DNA of 64,000 bases, from assembly GCF_036346105.1 (NCBI RefSeq), contig NZ_CP107811.1, positions 1,364,001-1,428,000 of the forward strand. Reading direction: 5' to 3'. The first letter of the stretch is position 1. Every line of letters begins with the position of its first letter. Of this stretch, positions 8,172 through 17,316 are shown one piece after another. The notes under the pieces were generated by a model. That model did not search any database. It had not been told where the DNA came from and saw only the letters and a list, made by a program, of their open reading frames with translations. The position numbers and the translations under genes are program-made. This DNA comes from Streptomyces sp. NBC_00539. GTDB taxonomy: Bacteria; Actinomycetota; Actinomycetes; Streptomycetales; Streptomycetaceae.

Positions 8172-9349
8172 ACGGACAGGACTACTACATCCCCGCGGTG
8201 GCCATGGCGGTCTCCGTCGCGTTCAAGGTGCCGGCCCTGCGGGCCGACTGGCGCGATCCGCTGCTGCGTTCGGTGTGCGCCCTGCTGACGCTGGCCGGGG
8301 CGGTGTTCACCTTCGCCGCCCCGCCGACCATCGCGGCCGTCAACCGCTGGACCGGTGTCCCCAACTTCTCGGCCCCGCTGGTGTACTGCCTCATCACCGC
8401 GTTCAGCGCCTCCTGCCTGGTACTGATCTTCAACTGGCGCGGTGGCGAGCCCGAGGAGATCCGGCGCACCTCCCGCCGCTGGATCTCCGGCTACTCGGTG
8501 GTGATCGGCACGATCATCGTCGTGTACGCGCTCGGCTCCGCCCCGGTGGAGCGGCTGCGCGACTTCGACACGTACTACGCCAACACCCCGTACATCCGGT
8601 TGATGATCGCCGCCTACCTGCTGGCGCACAACGTGGCCGCGATCACGATGACGGCCATGTGCTGGCGCTGGGCCCTCCAGGTCCGCGGCTGGCTGCGCAC
8701 CGGCCTGTTCATCATCGTCGGCGGCTACGTGTTCAGCCTCGCCTACGACGCCGCCAAGATGTCGGCGGTCGTCGCCCGCTGGAGCGGCCACGACCTGGAC
8801 GACCTCAGCACCCTCGTGGCCCCGCCGCTCGCCTCCATGGGCGCGCTCGTCAGCGCCACCGGCTTCGTGCTGCCGCTGCTGTGCCAGCACCTCTCCGACA
8901 GCTGGCGCACCTGGTCGACGTACCGGCGCCTGGGCACCCTCTGGCACGAGATGCAGAGCACCGCGCCCGCCGGAACCCCCTCGGTCCGCATGTCCTGGTG
9001 GTCACCGGCCGAAATCCGGATGATCCAGCGGGAGTCGGACATCCACGACGGCTTCCTGCGTCTGGGGCCCTGCTTCGACCGCCGCCGCCGGGACCTCGCC
9101 TACGCGCAGGCCCGCGCGGACGGCGCCGACGAGGCCACGGCCCGCGCCGTGGCCGACGCCGCGATGGTGGCGGCGGCCGTGCGCACCAGCGCCACCGCCC
9201 CCGGGGGGACCGTCGGCGCGGACGGAGCGGAGCGGGTCCACGTCACGGCCGACGGGCCGCGCGACCTCGTACGCATCTCCCACGCCTTGCGGCACTCGCC
9301 CCTGGTGGCGGCGGCACGACGGCAGGCCGCCGCCGTACCGGGACTCTGA
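8168..9349 (+). CDS. MAB_1171c-family (DUF6545-type) multi-TM membrane protein
   Basis: This 393-residue protein starts at a TTG that overlaps the stop of the peptidase gene (TTGA). The first about 240 residues form roughly seven hydrophobic segments (for example SVCALLTLAGAVFTFAA, APLVYCLITAFSASCLVLIF, SGYSVVIGTIIVVYALG, FIIVGGYVFSLAYDAA, ASMGALVSATGFVLPLLC), followed by a cytoplasmic tail of about 150 residues (YRRLGTLWHEMQS onward). MAB_1171c-like proteins are annotated as putative transporters but lack known transport motifs. Tight coupling to a repressor-type peptidase suggests a sensor that gates proteolysis. The tail ends in an Ala/Arg-rich helix. Confidence 0.75.
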   Translation: MNGQDYYIPAVAMAVSVAFKVPALRADWRDPLLRSVCALLTLAGAVFTFAAPPTIAAVNRWTGVPNFSAPLVYCLITAFSASCLVLIFNWRGGEPEEIRRTSRRWISGYSVVIGTIIVVYALGSAPVERLRDFDTYYANTPYIRLMIAAYLLAHNVAAITMTAMCWRWALQVRGWLRTGLFIIVGGYVFSLAYDAAKMSAVVARWSGHDLDDLSTLVAPPLASMGALVSATGFVLPLLCQHLSDSWRTWSTYRRLGTLWHEMQSTAPAGTPSVRMSWWSPAEIRMIQRESDIHDGFLRLGPCFDRRRRDLAYAQARADGADEATARAVADAAMVAAAVRTSATAPGGTVGADGAERVHVTADGPRDLVRISHALRHSPLVAAARRQAAAVPGL

Positions 9350-9388
9350 CGCCGGGGCCTGGCCCGCCGCCCGCCGCGCCGCTCACCA

Positions 9389-9424
9389 CCTACCGCGCCG
9401 CCTACCGCACCGCCTACCGCGCCG
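9389..9424. repeat. Three tandem 12-bp repeats over the DUF4239 stop codon
   Basis: Units CCTACCGCGCCG, CCTACCGCACCG and CCTACCGCGCCG follow each other at 9389-9400, 9401-9412 and 9413-9424. The TAG stop of the minus-strand DUF4239 gene (9414-9416) lies in the unit transcribed first; the other two lie downstream of it. Confidence 0.9.
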
Positions 9425-10190
9425 CCGCGACCGTCACCGCCGGGAAGAGGTCCTCGAACGGCCCGGCCGAATCTGAGCCGTCCCGGCCGTACGGCGCGTC
9501 GAAGCTCCACACCATGAACAGCAGGAACACGATCAGCGCGCTGAACAGCCCCGCCAGCAGCAGCTCCCGGCCCGAACGCCGGATCTGGAGCGTGAAGATC
9601 AGCCCGACCGTGACCACCCCGCCCACCAGCAGTCCGAACCACACCACCCCCGGCAGCGTGGACTCGTCGCTCTGCATCCGCGAGTGCCGGGCGTCGTCGG
9701 CCGCCGCGATGTGGTCGAGCAGCGGCTGGTAGGCCTGCGCCTGGAGTTCGGTGGCCGGGCTCTGGTGGGTGACGTCGGAGCGCAGCGTGCCGAGCAGCTT
9801 CGCGCCCTCCGTGGAGGCGGCCTGGCCGGAGGTGAGGCGCGGCCAGTCGACGCTCACGGTGTGGGAGACGTACGCGTCCACCTCCCCGCGGATCCGGTCG
9901 CGCACCGGGGCCGGGTAGACGTCGGCGCGCTGGGTGACCTCGTACAGCGACTGCGCCTCGCGCCGCACGCTGTCCTCGGCGGAGCCGCGCGCCTCCCAGA
10001 CACCGGCGATGGCCAGGCCCAGCACGATCGCGTAGACCACGCCGACCATCATCGTCATGTACTCGATGACGTCGGGGGTTTCGCTGGTGTCCTCGTCCTC
10101 CGCGACCCGGCGGTGCCGGAGCAGGGTGCAGGCGAGGACGAGGGCGCAGACGAGCGCCATGGCGATGGCCAGGACCAGCCATTCGGACAC
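9414..10190 (-). CDS. DUF4239 (bestrophin-like domain) membrane protein
   Basis: The 258-residue protein has an N-terminal TM helix (WLVLAIAMALVCALVLACTLL), a second (YMTMMVGVVYAIVLGLAIAGVW), an extracytoplasmic or cytoplasmic region of about 110 residues, and two C-terminal TMs (VVWFGLLVGGVVTVGLIFTL and LLLAGLFSALIVFLLFMVW). This layout and the EAQSLYEVTQ region fit DUF4239, a family of unknown function with distant likeness to bestrophin channels. GTG 10190 follows GGGAGAA. The next gene upstream on the same strand (10229-10762) may share the transcript. The function is not known. Confidence 0.8.
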   Translation of the reverse strand: MSEWLVLAIAMALVCALVLACTLLRHRRVAEDEDTSETPDVIEYMTMMVGVVYAIVLGLAIAGVWEARGSAEDSVRREAQSLYEVTQRADVYPAPVRDRIRGEVDAYVSHTVSVDWPRLTSGQAASTEGAKLLGTLRSDVTHQSPATELQAQAYQPLLDHIAAADDARHSRMQSDESTLPGVVWFGLLVGGVVTVGLIFTLQIRRSGRELLLAGLFSALIVFLLFMVWSFDAPYGRDGSDSAGPFEDLFPAVTVAAAR

Positions 10191-10228
10191 GAGGGTTCTC
10201 CCGTTCGAGGGTCGCAGAAGTGGAAGGG

Positions 10229-10762
10229 CTACCGGGCGCTCTTGGAGCGGGGGCGCAGCGCGGCGGCGGCGAGCACGGCCGGGGTCGTGACGACGACCAT
10301 CAGCATCATGGTGGACATGCCGTTCGGGCCCCTGCGCTCAAGGGCCGACGAGTGGTACGCCGGCACGTGGAAGCGGGTCACGGGTGCGGCGGCGGCCCTG
10401 CGCGGGGGCGGGGCGGAAGCCTTGGCCGGCGCCGCCTGCGCCCGTGACCCGGCAGCCGCCCGGACCGGCGGCGGCTGCGCCCCCTCCCCCGGCGCCTCCG
10501 GCCGGGCCGGGAGGCCGGGAGCCTGCCCGGCGTGGTGCACGGTCGGCCGCCGCTCACCGGGCGCCGTCACCCGTACCGAAGGCTCCGGGGTGACCGTCGG
10601 CGCCTTCGGTGCGGAAGGCTGCCGCGCGTGCCCGGCGGGCACGCAGACGTCGACCCGGGCGCCGTGGCCCGCGCCGTCGTCGGCGACCGCCACATGGCCG
10701 TGCAGCGGGCACAGCGCGCCCAGCATCCCGGCCCCGGCGACGTACTGCCAAGCGGTCACCAC
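10229..10762 (-). CDS. Hypothetical Pro/Ala-rich protein with C-terminal membrane segment
   Basis: From GTG 10762, placed eight bases after a strong GGGAGGA, the gene encodes 177 residues: a short weakly hydrophobic start (AWQYVAGAGMLGALCPLHGH), a long low-complexity Ala/Pro/Arg-rich middle, and a terminal hydrophobic stretch (MSTMMLMVVVTTPAVLAAAAL) followed by basic residues, typical of a membrane anchor with cytoplasmic tail. I recognise no domain. It lies 38 bp upstream of the DUF4239 gene on the same strand. The composition makes a coding call less secure than for its neighbours, but the ribosome site supports it. Confidence 0.55.
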   Translation of the reverse strand: MVTAWQYVAGAGMLGALCPLHGHVAVADDGAGHGARVDVCVPAGHARQPSAPKAPTVTPEPSVRVTAPGERRPTVHHAGQAPGLPARPEAPGEGAQPPPVRAAAGSRAQAAPAKASAPPPRRAAAAPVTRFHVPAYHSSALERRGPNGMSTMMLMVVVTTPAVLAAAALRPRSKSAR

Positions 10763-10871
10763 GCGACTGGTCCTCCCGATCCGTTTCGGCAGCAGCCTGC
10801 CGTGGATACAGCGGCTGCTCTTGAAGAAACGATCACGGCCCGGCTTCGACACGCGTGGGCGGATACACGAA

Positions 10872-10896
10872 GGGCGCGACCCGGTGGGTCGCGCCC
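10872..10896 (-). terminator. Hairpin terminator downstream of metG
   Basis: Perfect 11-bp arms GGGCGCGACCC (10872-10882) and GGGTCGCGCCC (10886-10896) with a three-base loop lie 20 bp after the metG stop on the minus strand. Only a short TT follows, as is usual for high-GC terminators. Confidence 0.75.
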
Positions 10897-10916
10897 TGTC
10901 ATGCCTGCGTTCGGCC

Positions 10917-12632
10917 TCAGGCCTCCGGGGAGCCGCCGAAGCGCTCGCGGTAGGACTCCAGGTCCTCCTCGGTCACCCGGGCGAAGAGCACCGGCGGCAC
11001 GGTGAACGGCGTACCCGCCGGGACCGCGTCCAGCGACCTGGCCTGCTCCGGGGTGACCCACGTGGCCGTGTCGTCGGCGAGCGCGAACGCGGAGCGCATG
11101 GCGCGCGCCGAGGCCGGGATGAACGGCTCGGAGACCACCGAGTAGAGGTGGATGAGGTTCATCGCGGTGCGCAGCGTGAGCGCCGCGCCCTCCAGGTCGG
11201 TCTTGACTTCCAGCCAGGGGGCCTTCTCGTCGAGGTACGCGTTGCCGGCCGACCACAGGGCGCGCAGCGCGGCCGCCGCCTTGCGGTACTGGAGGGACTC
11301 CATGTGGCCCTCGTACTCGGCCAGCAGCTCGGCGATCTGCTCGCCGAGCTTGGCCTCGACCTCGCCGGCCGGGCTGCCCGCCGGGACCTCGTCGCCGAAC
11401 TTCTTGCGCGAGAAGGTCAGCACACGGTTGACGAAGTTGCCGAGCGTGCCGCCGAGGTCCTTGTTGACGGTGGCGGCGAAGTGCTCCCACGTGAAGGACG
11501 AGTCGTCGGACTCGGGGGCGTTGGCGATGAGGAAGTAGCGCCAGAAGTCGGCCGGGAGGATCTCCAGCGCCTGGTCGGTGAAGACGCCGCGCTTCTGGGA
11601 GGTGGAGAACTTGCCGCCGTAGTACGTCAGCCAGTTGAAGGCCTTGACGTAGTCGACCTTCTTCCACGGCTCGCGGGTGCCGAGCTCGGTGGCGGGGAAC
11701 ATCACCGTGTGGAACGGGACGTTGTCCTTGGCCATGAACTGCGTGTAGCGCACGTCCTCGGCCTCGTACCACCAGGACTTGTAGTCGCGGTTCGCCGGGT
11801 CGGCGTCCGCCCACTCCTTGGTGGAGGCGATGTACTCGATCGGCGCGTCGAACCAGACGTAGAAGACCTTGCCGTCCGCGGCGAGCTCGGGCCAGGTGTC
11901 GGCGGGGACGGGGACGCCCCAGTCGAGGTCGCGGGTGATCGCGCGGTCGTGTAGGCCCTCGGTCAGCCACTTGCGGGCGATGGAGGAGGCCAGCTGCGGC
12001 CACTCCTCCTCGTGTTCCGCCACCCAGGCCTCGACCTCGTGCTGGAGCTTGGACTGGAGGAGGAAGAGGTGCTTGGTCTCGCGGACCTCCAGGTCCGTGG
12101 AGCCGGAGATGGCCGAGCGCGGCTCGATGAGGTCCGTGGGGTCCAGGACGCGGGTGCAGTTCTCGCACTGGTCGCCGCGGGCCTTGTCGTAGCCGCAGTG
12201 CGGGCAGGTGCCCTCGACGTAGCGGTCCGGCAGGAAGCGCCCGTCGACCGGGGAGTACACCTGGCGGATCGCGCGCTCCTCGATGAAGCCGTTCTCCTGG
12301 AGGCGGCGCGCGAAGTGCTGGGTGATCTCGGCGTTCTGCTGCGAGGAACTGCGGCCGAAGTAGTCGAAGGACAGCTCGAAGCCGTCGTAGACCGCCTTCT
12401 GGGCGTCGTGCGCCTGCGCACAGAACTCGGCGACCGACAGGCCCGCCGCCTTGGCGGCGAGTTCGGCCGGGGTGCCGTGCTCGTCGGTGGCGCAGATGTA
12501 GAGGACGTCGTGGCCGCGCTGGCGGAGGTACCGGGAGTACACATCCGCCGGAAGCATCGACCCGACCATGTTGCCCAGGTGCTTGATCCCGTTGATGTAG
12601 GGAAGCGCGCTGGTGATCAGGTGTCGAGCCAT
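10917..12632 (-). CDS. metG: Methionyl-tRNA synthetase
   Basis: The 571-residue class I synthetase charges tRNA-Met with methionine in the cytoplasm. Visible signatures are [11 protein letters not shown] (HIGH-equivalent HLGN at residues 18-21), the zinc knuckle [18 protein letters not shown] near 142-159 with two CxxC pairs, and GGKFSTS near 340 as the KMSKS-equivalent, followed by the anticodon-binding helices. Length fits the actinobacterial form without a C-terminal tRNA-binding domain. ATG 12632 is chosen over 12647 because GGAG sits nine bases upstream. The leader has a 9-bp tandem repeat (12652-12669); I see no T-box. Confidence 0.96.
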   Translation of the reverse strand: MARHLITSALPYINGIKHLGNMVGSMLPADVYSRYLRQRGHDVLYICATDEHGTPAELAAKAAGLSVAEFCAQAHDAQKAVYDGFELSFDYFGRSSSQQNAEITQHFARRLQENGFIEERAIRQVYSPVDGRFLPDRYVEGTCPHCGYDKARGDQCENCTRVLDPTDLIEPRSAISGSTDLEVRETKHLFLLQSKLQHEVEAWVAEHEEEWPQLASSIARKWLTEGLHDRAITRDLDWGVPVPADTWPELAADGKVFYVWFDAPIEYIASTKEWADADPANRDYKSWWYEAEDVRYTQFMAKDNVPFHTVMFPATELGTREPWKKVDYVKAFNWLTYYGGKFSTSQKRGVFTDQALEILPADFWRYFLIANAPESDDSSFTWEHFAATVNKDLGGTLGNFVNRVLTFSRKKFGDEVPAGSPAGEVEAKLGEQIAELLAEYEGHMESLQYRKAAAALRALWSAGNAYLDEKAPWLEVKTDLEGAALTLRTAMNLIHLYSVVSEPFIPASARAMRSAFALADDTATWVTPEQARSLDAVPAGTPFTVPPVLFARVTEEDLESYRERFGGSPEA

Positions 12633-13183
12633 CCTCGGATGCTCCATTTCATATGTGCGGTATGTGCGGTGACAACGGGCCGTGACGGACTGTGATGCTG
12701 TTCATCGTATCGAACCGCCGATAGGCCCGGCGCCCCGTTATTCCACGGGTGGACGTCACGCAAAAGCGAGGGAAGTGACCTCTGCGTCACGGCCCTCGCG
12801 CCGGGGTCATGTTACAGGCGCGACGGCGGCGTCCCGGACCCGTGACCGCAGCGTGGGACGCGGGCGGACGGCCGGCCGTCCCACGGCGTCGACGGCGTTT
12901 TGCCGGGTGGGAGCGCCCGCCGGGGGGCATATGCGTGTGCGCTGGTTGAGCCGTCACCCGATCGAAGGAGATCACGAGTCGATCGTCACCGAACGCTTTG
13001 CTTCCAGGTTTCCTCTCTGCGCCCACCGAATGCGCCCGCGCTGACAGGCTGACGGCAATGACACCGGGCAGACGAGAGCCGCGAAGGACGCTCGGCGTAC
13101 GGGGGCGGGGCAGGGCAGGGCACGGCGAAGAGGGTTCAGGGCCTCCGGCGGATTTCAGCGGGTTCAGGGGACGAGGTGGAGCG
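12633..13183. other. 551-bp region between metG and the sigma-factor gene
   Basis: No convincing gene is visible; the longest open frame (12682-13044, plus strand) is Arg/Ser/Gly-rich with no ribosome site. Next to metG lies an exact 9-bp tandem repeat TATGTGCGG at 12652-12669, inside its leader. A TACGAT sequence on the minus strand near 12708 may be a metG -10 element. The rest must carry the promoter of the rightward sigma/IclR operon. Confidence 0.5.
12652..12669. repeat. 9-bp exact tandem repeat in the metG leader
   Basis: TATGTGCGG occurs twice in direct succession (12652-12660, 12661-12669), about 20-37 bp upstream of the metG start. It may be a binding site or a small duplication; nothing else supports either. 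Confidence 0.6.
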
Positions 13184-13777
13184 GTGAGCGATGGCGGACC
13201 CGAGGAGTCCGGGGGTGCCGTGGGACTGCCGAGCCGGCGACGGCAGCCGACTCCCATGACCCAGTGGGACCCGCCCGCACGCCTGTCCTATTGGGCCTTC
13301 CATACCAATCGGCGGCCGGCCTACATGCGTTTCGCGTATCTTCAGCTCGGCTCCGACGCGGCCGCCGAGGACGCGGTGGACGCCACCTTCGACTCGATCA
13401 TGAACGAGTGGCTCCGGATGCTTCACATGGACCGCCTCGACGCCTACGCCTGGACCGTCCTCAAGCAACGGATCGTCGACCGCCAGCACCGCCGCACGCC
13501 CTGCCCCGAACCGATGGACATCAGCGCCTTCGAGGCGGCCCTCAAGGAGGTCCACACCGACCAGTACGAGGTACTGACCGACACCATCCGCTTCTACTCG
13601 GCCGTCTCCCGGCTCGCCGAGCGGCAGCGGGACGCGGTACTGCTGCGCTACGGGCTCCAGTGCAGCCCCGGTGAGGCGGCAGCCGTGATGGGCGTCGACG
13701 AGGCCACGGTCCGTTCGCAGCTCGGGCAGGCCCACCGTCGGCTCGCCCGCCTGCTCGACGCGTCCGCCGAATCATGA
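13184..13777 (+). CDS. RNA polymerase sigma factor, ECF-like
   Basis: The 197-residue protein has an N-terminal sigma-region-2-like helix set (AYMRFAYLQLGSDAAAEDAVDATFDSIMNEW) and a C-terminal region-4 HTH (LAERQRDAVLLRYGLQCSPGEAAAVMGVDEATVRSQLGQAHRRLARLL). It would direct RNA polymerase to a limited promoter set. Region 2 is weakly conserved compared with typical ECF factors. GTG 13184 has AGGTGGAG upstream and is preferred to ATG 13258, which has no ribosome site. Its stop overlaps the start of the next gene (ATGA), an IclR-domain protein. No anti-sigma gene with membrane segments lies next to it; the partner may take that place. Confidence 0.8.
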   Translation: MSDGGPEESGGAVGLPSRRRQPTPMTQWDPPARLSYWAFHTNRRPAYMRFAYLQLGSDAAAEDAVDATFDSIMNEWLRMLHMDRLDAYAWTVLKQRIVDRQHRRTPCPEPMDISAFEAALKEVHTDQYEVLTDTIRFYSAVSRLAERQRDAVLLRYGLQCSPGEAAAVMGVDEATVRSQLGQAHRRLARLLDASAES

Positions 13778-15633
13778 GGCCGCGAGAAGGCCGGGACTGC
13801 GACGGCACCCCCCGCTCCCTGACCGAGTTCCTGAGCCGGGCGAGCGTGCGCGACCGCTACCCGCACTACGACCTCGGCGCGGCGGAGGCCCGGCTGCTGC
13901 GCCTCCCGCGCACCGGGATGGGCCACGCCCACGGCCACGCCAACGGCCGCTCCCGCCGCCGTTCCGGCTACGGCTGGAGCGACCCGGTGCGGGACGTGCC
14001 GCTCGACGCCGAGCGGGCCCGACGCGACCTCAAGGCCGTGTGCCTGGCCGTCGTCTGCGAACCGAAGGCCGAGGCCCGGCTCCGCTCCTTCACCGACCGC
14101 GGCCACACCGACCTCGTCGGGGCCGTGGTCTTCGGATGCCTCCTGCACCTGGCCGGGATGCGCGAAGGCGCCCGCTTCTGGTGGCAGTTCGCCGCCGGTT
14201 CGGGCCGCGCACGCACCGCGCCCGCCGCGTACTGCCTCTTCCTCGACCACTCGCGGCGGGGCGAGCACCACGACGCCCGGGTGTGGGCTGTCGAACTCGG
14301 CCGCCGCGGGTTCCGGCCGGGCGGCCGACGCGACCTGCGCGAGGTGCGGCTGTGCGCGCAGGCGGCCGTGCTGCGCTACGTCGACCAGCTCGACGACCCC
14401 GACCTGGGCCCGGTGCCGCTGCCGAAGCCGGGGCTGCCGTCGGTGATCACCGCGTTCCGGCCCCCGGCGGTGCCCGCGGAGCCCACCCGGATCGGCGTCG
14501 GCCCGCTGCGCCACCCGTCGCTGACCGCCGCGGCCCGCGCCGGCGGCCGCTCCGCCGGCCCCGGGGAGGCGTTGGCGGAGGCCCGCCGCGCCCTCGCCGT
14601 CGTACGGGTACTGGAACGGCATCCGCTGGGGGTACGGGCCGGCCGGCTCGCGCGGGAGGCGGGGCTGGCGGAGGCGGAGCTGCGGCCCCTCCTTTCGATG
14701 CTGTGCGAGGAGGAGTACGCGTACCGCCCGGCCGCCGGGGTCTACGGCCGGGGGCCGGCCCTCGACCGGCTCGCCGGCCCGGGCCGCGCGGGCCTCGCGG
14801 AGCAGCTGCAGCGGACCCTGGCGCTGGCGCGGGACAGCGCGGGCGCCGCCGTCTACCTCAGCCGGTACGCCGAGGGGGAGGTCCGGATCACGCAGATGGC
14901 GGACGGGCCCGGGGCGCCGCCGGTGCGGGAGTGGGTGGATTTCCGGGCCGCCGCGCACGCCAGCGCCGTCGGCAAGTGCCTGCTCACCCAGCTCGACCAC
15001 GACCGGCGGGCCGATCACGTGGCCCGGCACCGCCCGGCCCGGCTCACCCCGCAGACCATCACCGACAGCCGGGTCCTGTTCAGCGCCCTGGACGCGGTGG
15101 CCCCGGGCGCCCCCGTCTTCGACCTGCGCGAGTACTCCCCCGGGGTCGTCTGCGCGGCCGTCCCGATCGCGGCGGGCGACGCCGCCGGCAGCCTCGCCCT
15201 CTCGCTCCCGGCCACCCATGCGCACCGGCTGCGGCACGCCACCGAGGCGCTGCGCCGCAAGGCCGTCCCGGTGCTCCTGGCCCTGCTCCTGACGGGGGCC
15301 ATCCCCCCGGACGCCCCCGGCGCGGGGGCCCCGGCGGAGCCGGTGAGCGGGCCCGTGCCGCAGCAGGCGGGCGCCGCGGGGATCACCCCCGAGGTCCTGC
15401 GCCACCTGCGGAACCTGTTCCGTACGCCGCTGACGGGGGCGGGGAGCGCGGCCGCCCCCGAGGGCCCGCACCTGGTCAGCGACCCGGCCTCGGCGGCCGC
15501 GTACCTCTTCGACGCCGCCTCGGACGGCGGGCAGCCGCGCCTGGCCCTGCCGCAGACCTTCGGACCCGTCAGCCCGGGCACCCTGTCCGCGGCGGGGGGC
15601 CTGGTGGTGCTGCGGGCCTGGGACAGGGCGTAG
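13774..15633 (+). CDS. Large IclR-domain regulatory protein coupled to the sigma factor
   Basis: The 619-residue protein starts at ATG 13774, overlapping the sigma-factor stop. Residues about 1-200 have no familiar domain but are helical and rich in Arg/His. From about 260 on, ALAVVRVLERHPLGVRAGRLAREAGLAEAELRPLLSML reads as an IclR-type winged helix, and WVDFRAAAHASAVGKCLLTQLD with later FDLREYSPGVVCAAVPI matches the IclR effector-binding domain. So an IclR-like unit follows a long N-terminal extension absent from ordinary IclR regulators (about 250-270 residues). It probably modulates the sigma factor or its target promoters. Soluble; no TM segments. Confidence 0.7.
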   Translation: MRPREGRDCDGTPRSLTEFLSRASVRDRYPHYDLGAAEARLLRLPRTGMGHAHGHANGRSRRRSGYGWSDPVRDVPLDAERARRDLKAVCLAVVCEPKAEARLRSFTDRGHTDLVGAVVFGCLLHLAGMREGARFWWQFAAGSGRARTAPAAYCLFLDHSRRGEHHDARVWAVELGRRGFRPGGRRDLREVRLCAQAAVLRYVDQLDDPDLGPVPLPKPGLPSVITAFRPPAVPAEPTRIGVGPLRHPSLTAAARAGGRSAGPGEALAEARRALAVVRVLERHPLGVRAGRLAREAGLAEAELRPLLSMLCEEEYAYRPAAGVYGRGPALDRLAGPGRAGLAEQLQRTLALARDSAGAAVYLSRYAEGEVRITQMADGPGAPPVREWVDFRAAAHASAVGKCLLTQLDHDRRADHVARHRPARLTPQTITDSRVLFSALDAVAPGAPVFDLREYSPGVVCAAVPIAAGDAAGSLALSLPATHAHRLRHATEALRRKAVPVLLALLLTGAIPPDAPGAGAPAEPVSGPVPQQAGAAGITPEVLRHLRNLFRTPLTGAGSAAAPEGPHLVSDPASAAAYLFDAASDGGQPRLALPQTFGPVSPGTLSAAGGLVVLRAWDRA

Positions 15634-15642
15634 GCCCCGTCG

Positions 15643-17316
15643 TCAGCCGCCCGGGGTGAAGGAGTCCAGGGCGGCGTCGAAGTGGCTGCGGGCCTCGCCG
15701 AGCCGGCCGACGGGGGCGGAGACCCAGACGTCGTACATGCGGCCGTTCTCGTCCCAGCAGAGGTCGAAGGTGTGCCTGGCCCCCTCGGCCGTGGTGAAGC
15801 CGTTCCAGGTGAACTCCCAGAGGGCGGCGGGCAGTCCGTTGTGGGTGGTGGCCACGACCGTGCCGCCGCGGTAGCCCGGGTTGGTGTCGGGGCCGTCCGC
15901 GTCGGAGGCCCTCATGACGGCGAGCGGGCCGCCGGAGGCAGCCGGCGTCGTCTTGATGCCGATGCGGAACGCGCCGTCCGGGGACACGTAGATGACGCGC
16001 TGGTCATCGGTGCTGCGCTGGTAGCCCTGGGGCACGGCCAGGCTGAAACCCTGCGGGTCGGCCACGGTCCGGTAACCGGCGGGTGCCCGCTTGGCGCTCG
16101 CGGCGGCCGGCTTGGAGTTCGGCGGCGGGGCCGGGGCGGAGGGGGTCGGGGTCGAAGGGGTGGTGTCCGGGGCCCGGGGGGACGTGGGGCCGGCGTTCGC
16201 GGGAACCGGAGAGACCACCGTGGCGGCGGAGGGGCCCGACCCCGCCCGCCCGGCCGGTTCCGCCGTCCCGCCCCGGAGCAGCGACGTCACGGCCAAGGTG
16301 GCCACCACGGCCACGGCGACGAGTGCGGCCGCCAGCCCGGCCCGCATCCCCGGCCCCATCGCCCGCGCCGGAACGACGGTGGCGGGCCCGGGCGGAAGGG
16401 AGTCGACGGGCCCGGGCGGGACGGCGTCGACGGGCCCGGGCGGGACGGCGTCGGCGGGCCCGGGGCCAGGGGGAGGCACGGCGAGGGGCACCAAGGGCAC
16501 CCGTCCCGTGGTCACGTACGCCGACAGCAGCCGCTCCGCCTCGGCCGCCCCCAGCCGGCGCTCCGGATCGCGCTCCAGCAGTCCCCGTACGACCGGCAGC
16601 AGCGGCCCCGCCTGCGCCGGCGGCCGGATGTCGGCGTAGACGACGGCGTGCAGGACCCCGCCGAGCGAGTCCCGGTGGAACGGCGACTCCCCGGTCAGCG
16701 CCGCGCACAGCAGCACGCCGAGCGACCACAGGTCGGAGGCCGGACCGGCCGCCGCGCCCTGCATCCGCTCGGGCGAGGTGTACTCGGGCGAGCCGACGAA
16801 CGCGCCGGTCTCGCTGATCGTGGTGACCCCGGCCAGGTGGGCGATGCCGAAGTCCGTGAGCACCACCCGGCCCGTGCCGGCCTCCATCAGGACGTTCGCC
16901 GGTTTGACGTCCCGGTGCAGCACGCCTCGCGCGTGCGCCGCGCCGAGCGCGCCCAGCAGTGCGAGACCGGTCCGCGCCGTCTCCTCCACGCTCAGCGGGC
17001 CTTTGGCGGCAAGCCGGTCGGCGAGCGAGCCGCCGTCGACGAGTTCCATCACGATGTGCGGGCGGCCCTCGTGTTCCACCACGTCGTGGACCACGACGAC
17101 GTGCGGGTGCCTGACCTGCGCGACCGTACGGGCTTCCCGCAGGGCGCCGCCGGCCTCGCGGCCGCCGTCGAGGTGCAGCTCCTTGACGGCGACGGCCCGG
17201 CCGAGCAACTCGTCCTCGGCCCGCCACACCGTCCCCATCCCACCCCGCCCCAGCCGCTTGTCCAGGCGGTAACGCCCGCCGATCACAGCACTGTTGCGCG
17301 ACTCGCCCTGCGACAC
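15643..17316 (-). CDS. Membrane-anchored Ser/Thr protein kinase (PknB-like)
   Basis: The 557-residue protein has a Hanks-type kinase domain at residues 15-275: Gly-rich loop LGRGGMGTVW, VAVKE lysine K45, HRDVKPANVL with catalytic D136, and DFGIA at 155-159. A proline-rich linker contains an 8-residue PPGPVDAV-type repeat, then one TM helix (about 328-350, MRAGLAAALVAVAVVATLAVTSLL). The extracellular part has a Ser/Pro/Thr-rich stalk and a globular C-terminus of about 150 residues lacking PASTA repeats. GTG 17316 follows GGGGGAGAAC. It phosphorylates cytoplasmic targets; the external domain may sense a ligand. Confidence 0.93.
   Translation of the reverse strand: MSQGESRNSAVIGGRYRLDKRLGRGGMGTVWRAEDELLGRAVAVKELHLDGGREAGGALREARTVAQVRHPHVVVVHDVVEHEGRPHIVMELVDGGSLADRLAAKGPLSVEETARTGLALLGALGAAHARGVLHRDVKPANVLMEAGTGRVVLTDFGIAHLAGVTTISETGAFVGSPEYTSPERMQGAAAGPASDLWSLGVLLCAALTGESPFHRDSLGGVLHAVVYADIRPPAQAGPLLPVVRGLLERDPERRLGAAEAERLLSAYVTTGRVPLVPLAVPPPGPGPADAVPPGPVDAVPPGPVDSLPPGPATVVPARAMGPGMRAGLAAALVAVAVVATLAVTSLLRGGTAEPAGRAGSGPSAATVVSPVPANAGPTSPRAPDTTPSTPTPSAPAPPPNSKPAAASAKRAPAGYRTVADPQGFSLAVPQGYQRSTDDQRVIYVSPDGAFRIGIKTTPAASGGPLAVMRASDADGPDTNPGYRGGTVVATTHNGLPAALWEFTWNGFTTAEGARHTFDLCWDENGRMYDVWVSAPVGRLGEARSHFDAALDSFTPGG
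16402..16465. repeat. 24-bp in-frame tandem repeat in the kinase linker
   Basis: Two nearly perfect 24-bp units at 16402-16425 and 16426-16449, plus a partial third from 16450, encode the repeated PPGPVDAV linker peptide just before the kinase TM helix. Being in frame, copy changes would alter linker length without breaking the protein. Confidence 0.8.

Noticed and set aside
12633-12720. T-box in the metG leader
   Set aside because: No T-box core sequence and no terminator/antiterminator pair; only a 9-bp tandem repeat.
12682-13044. 120-codon open frame upstream of the sigma factor
   Set aside because: Arg/Ser/Gly-rich, no ribosome site and no homologous feature; likely noncoding.
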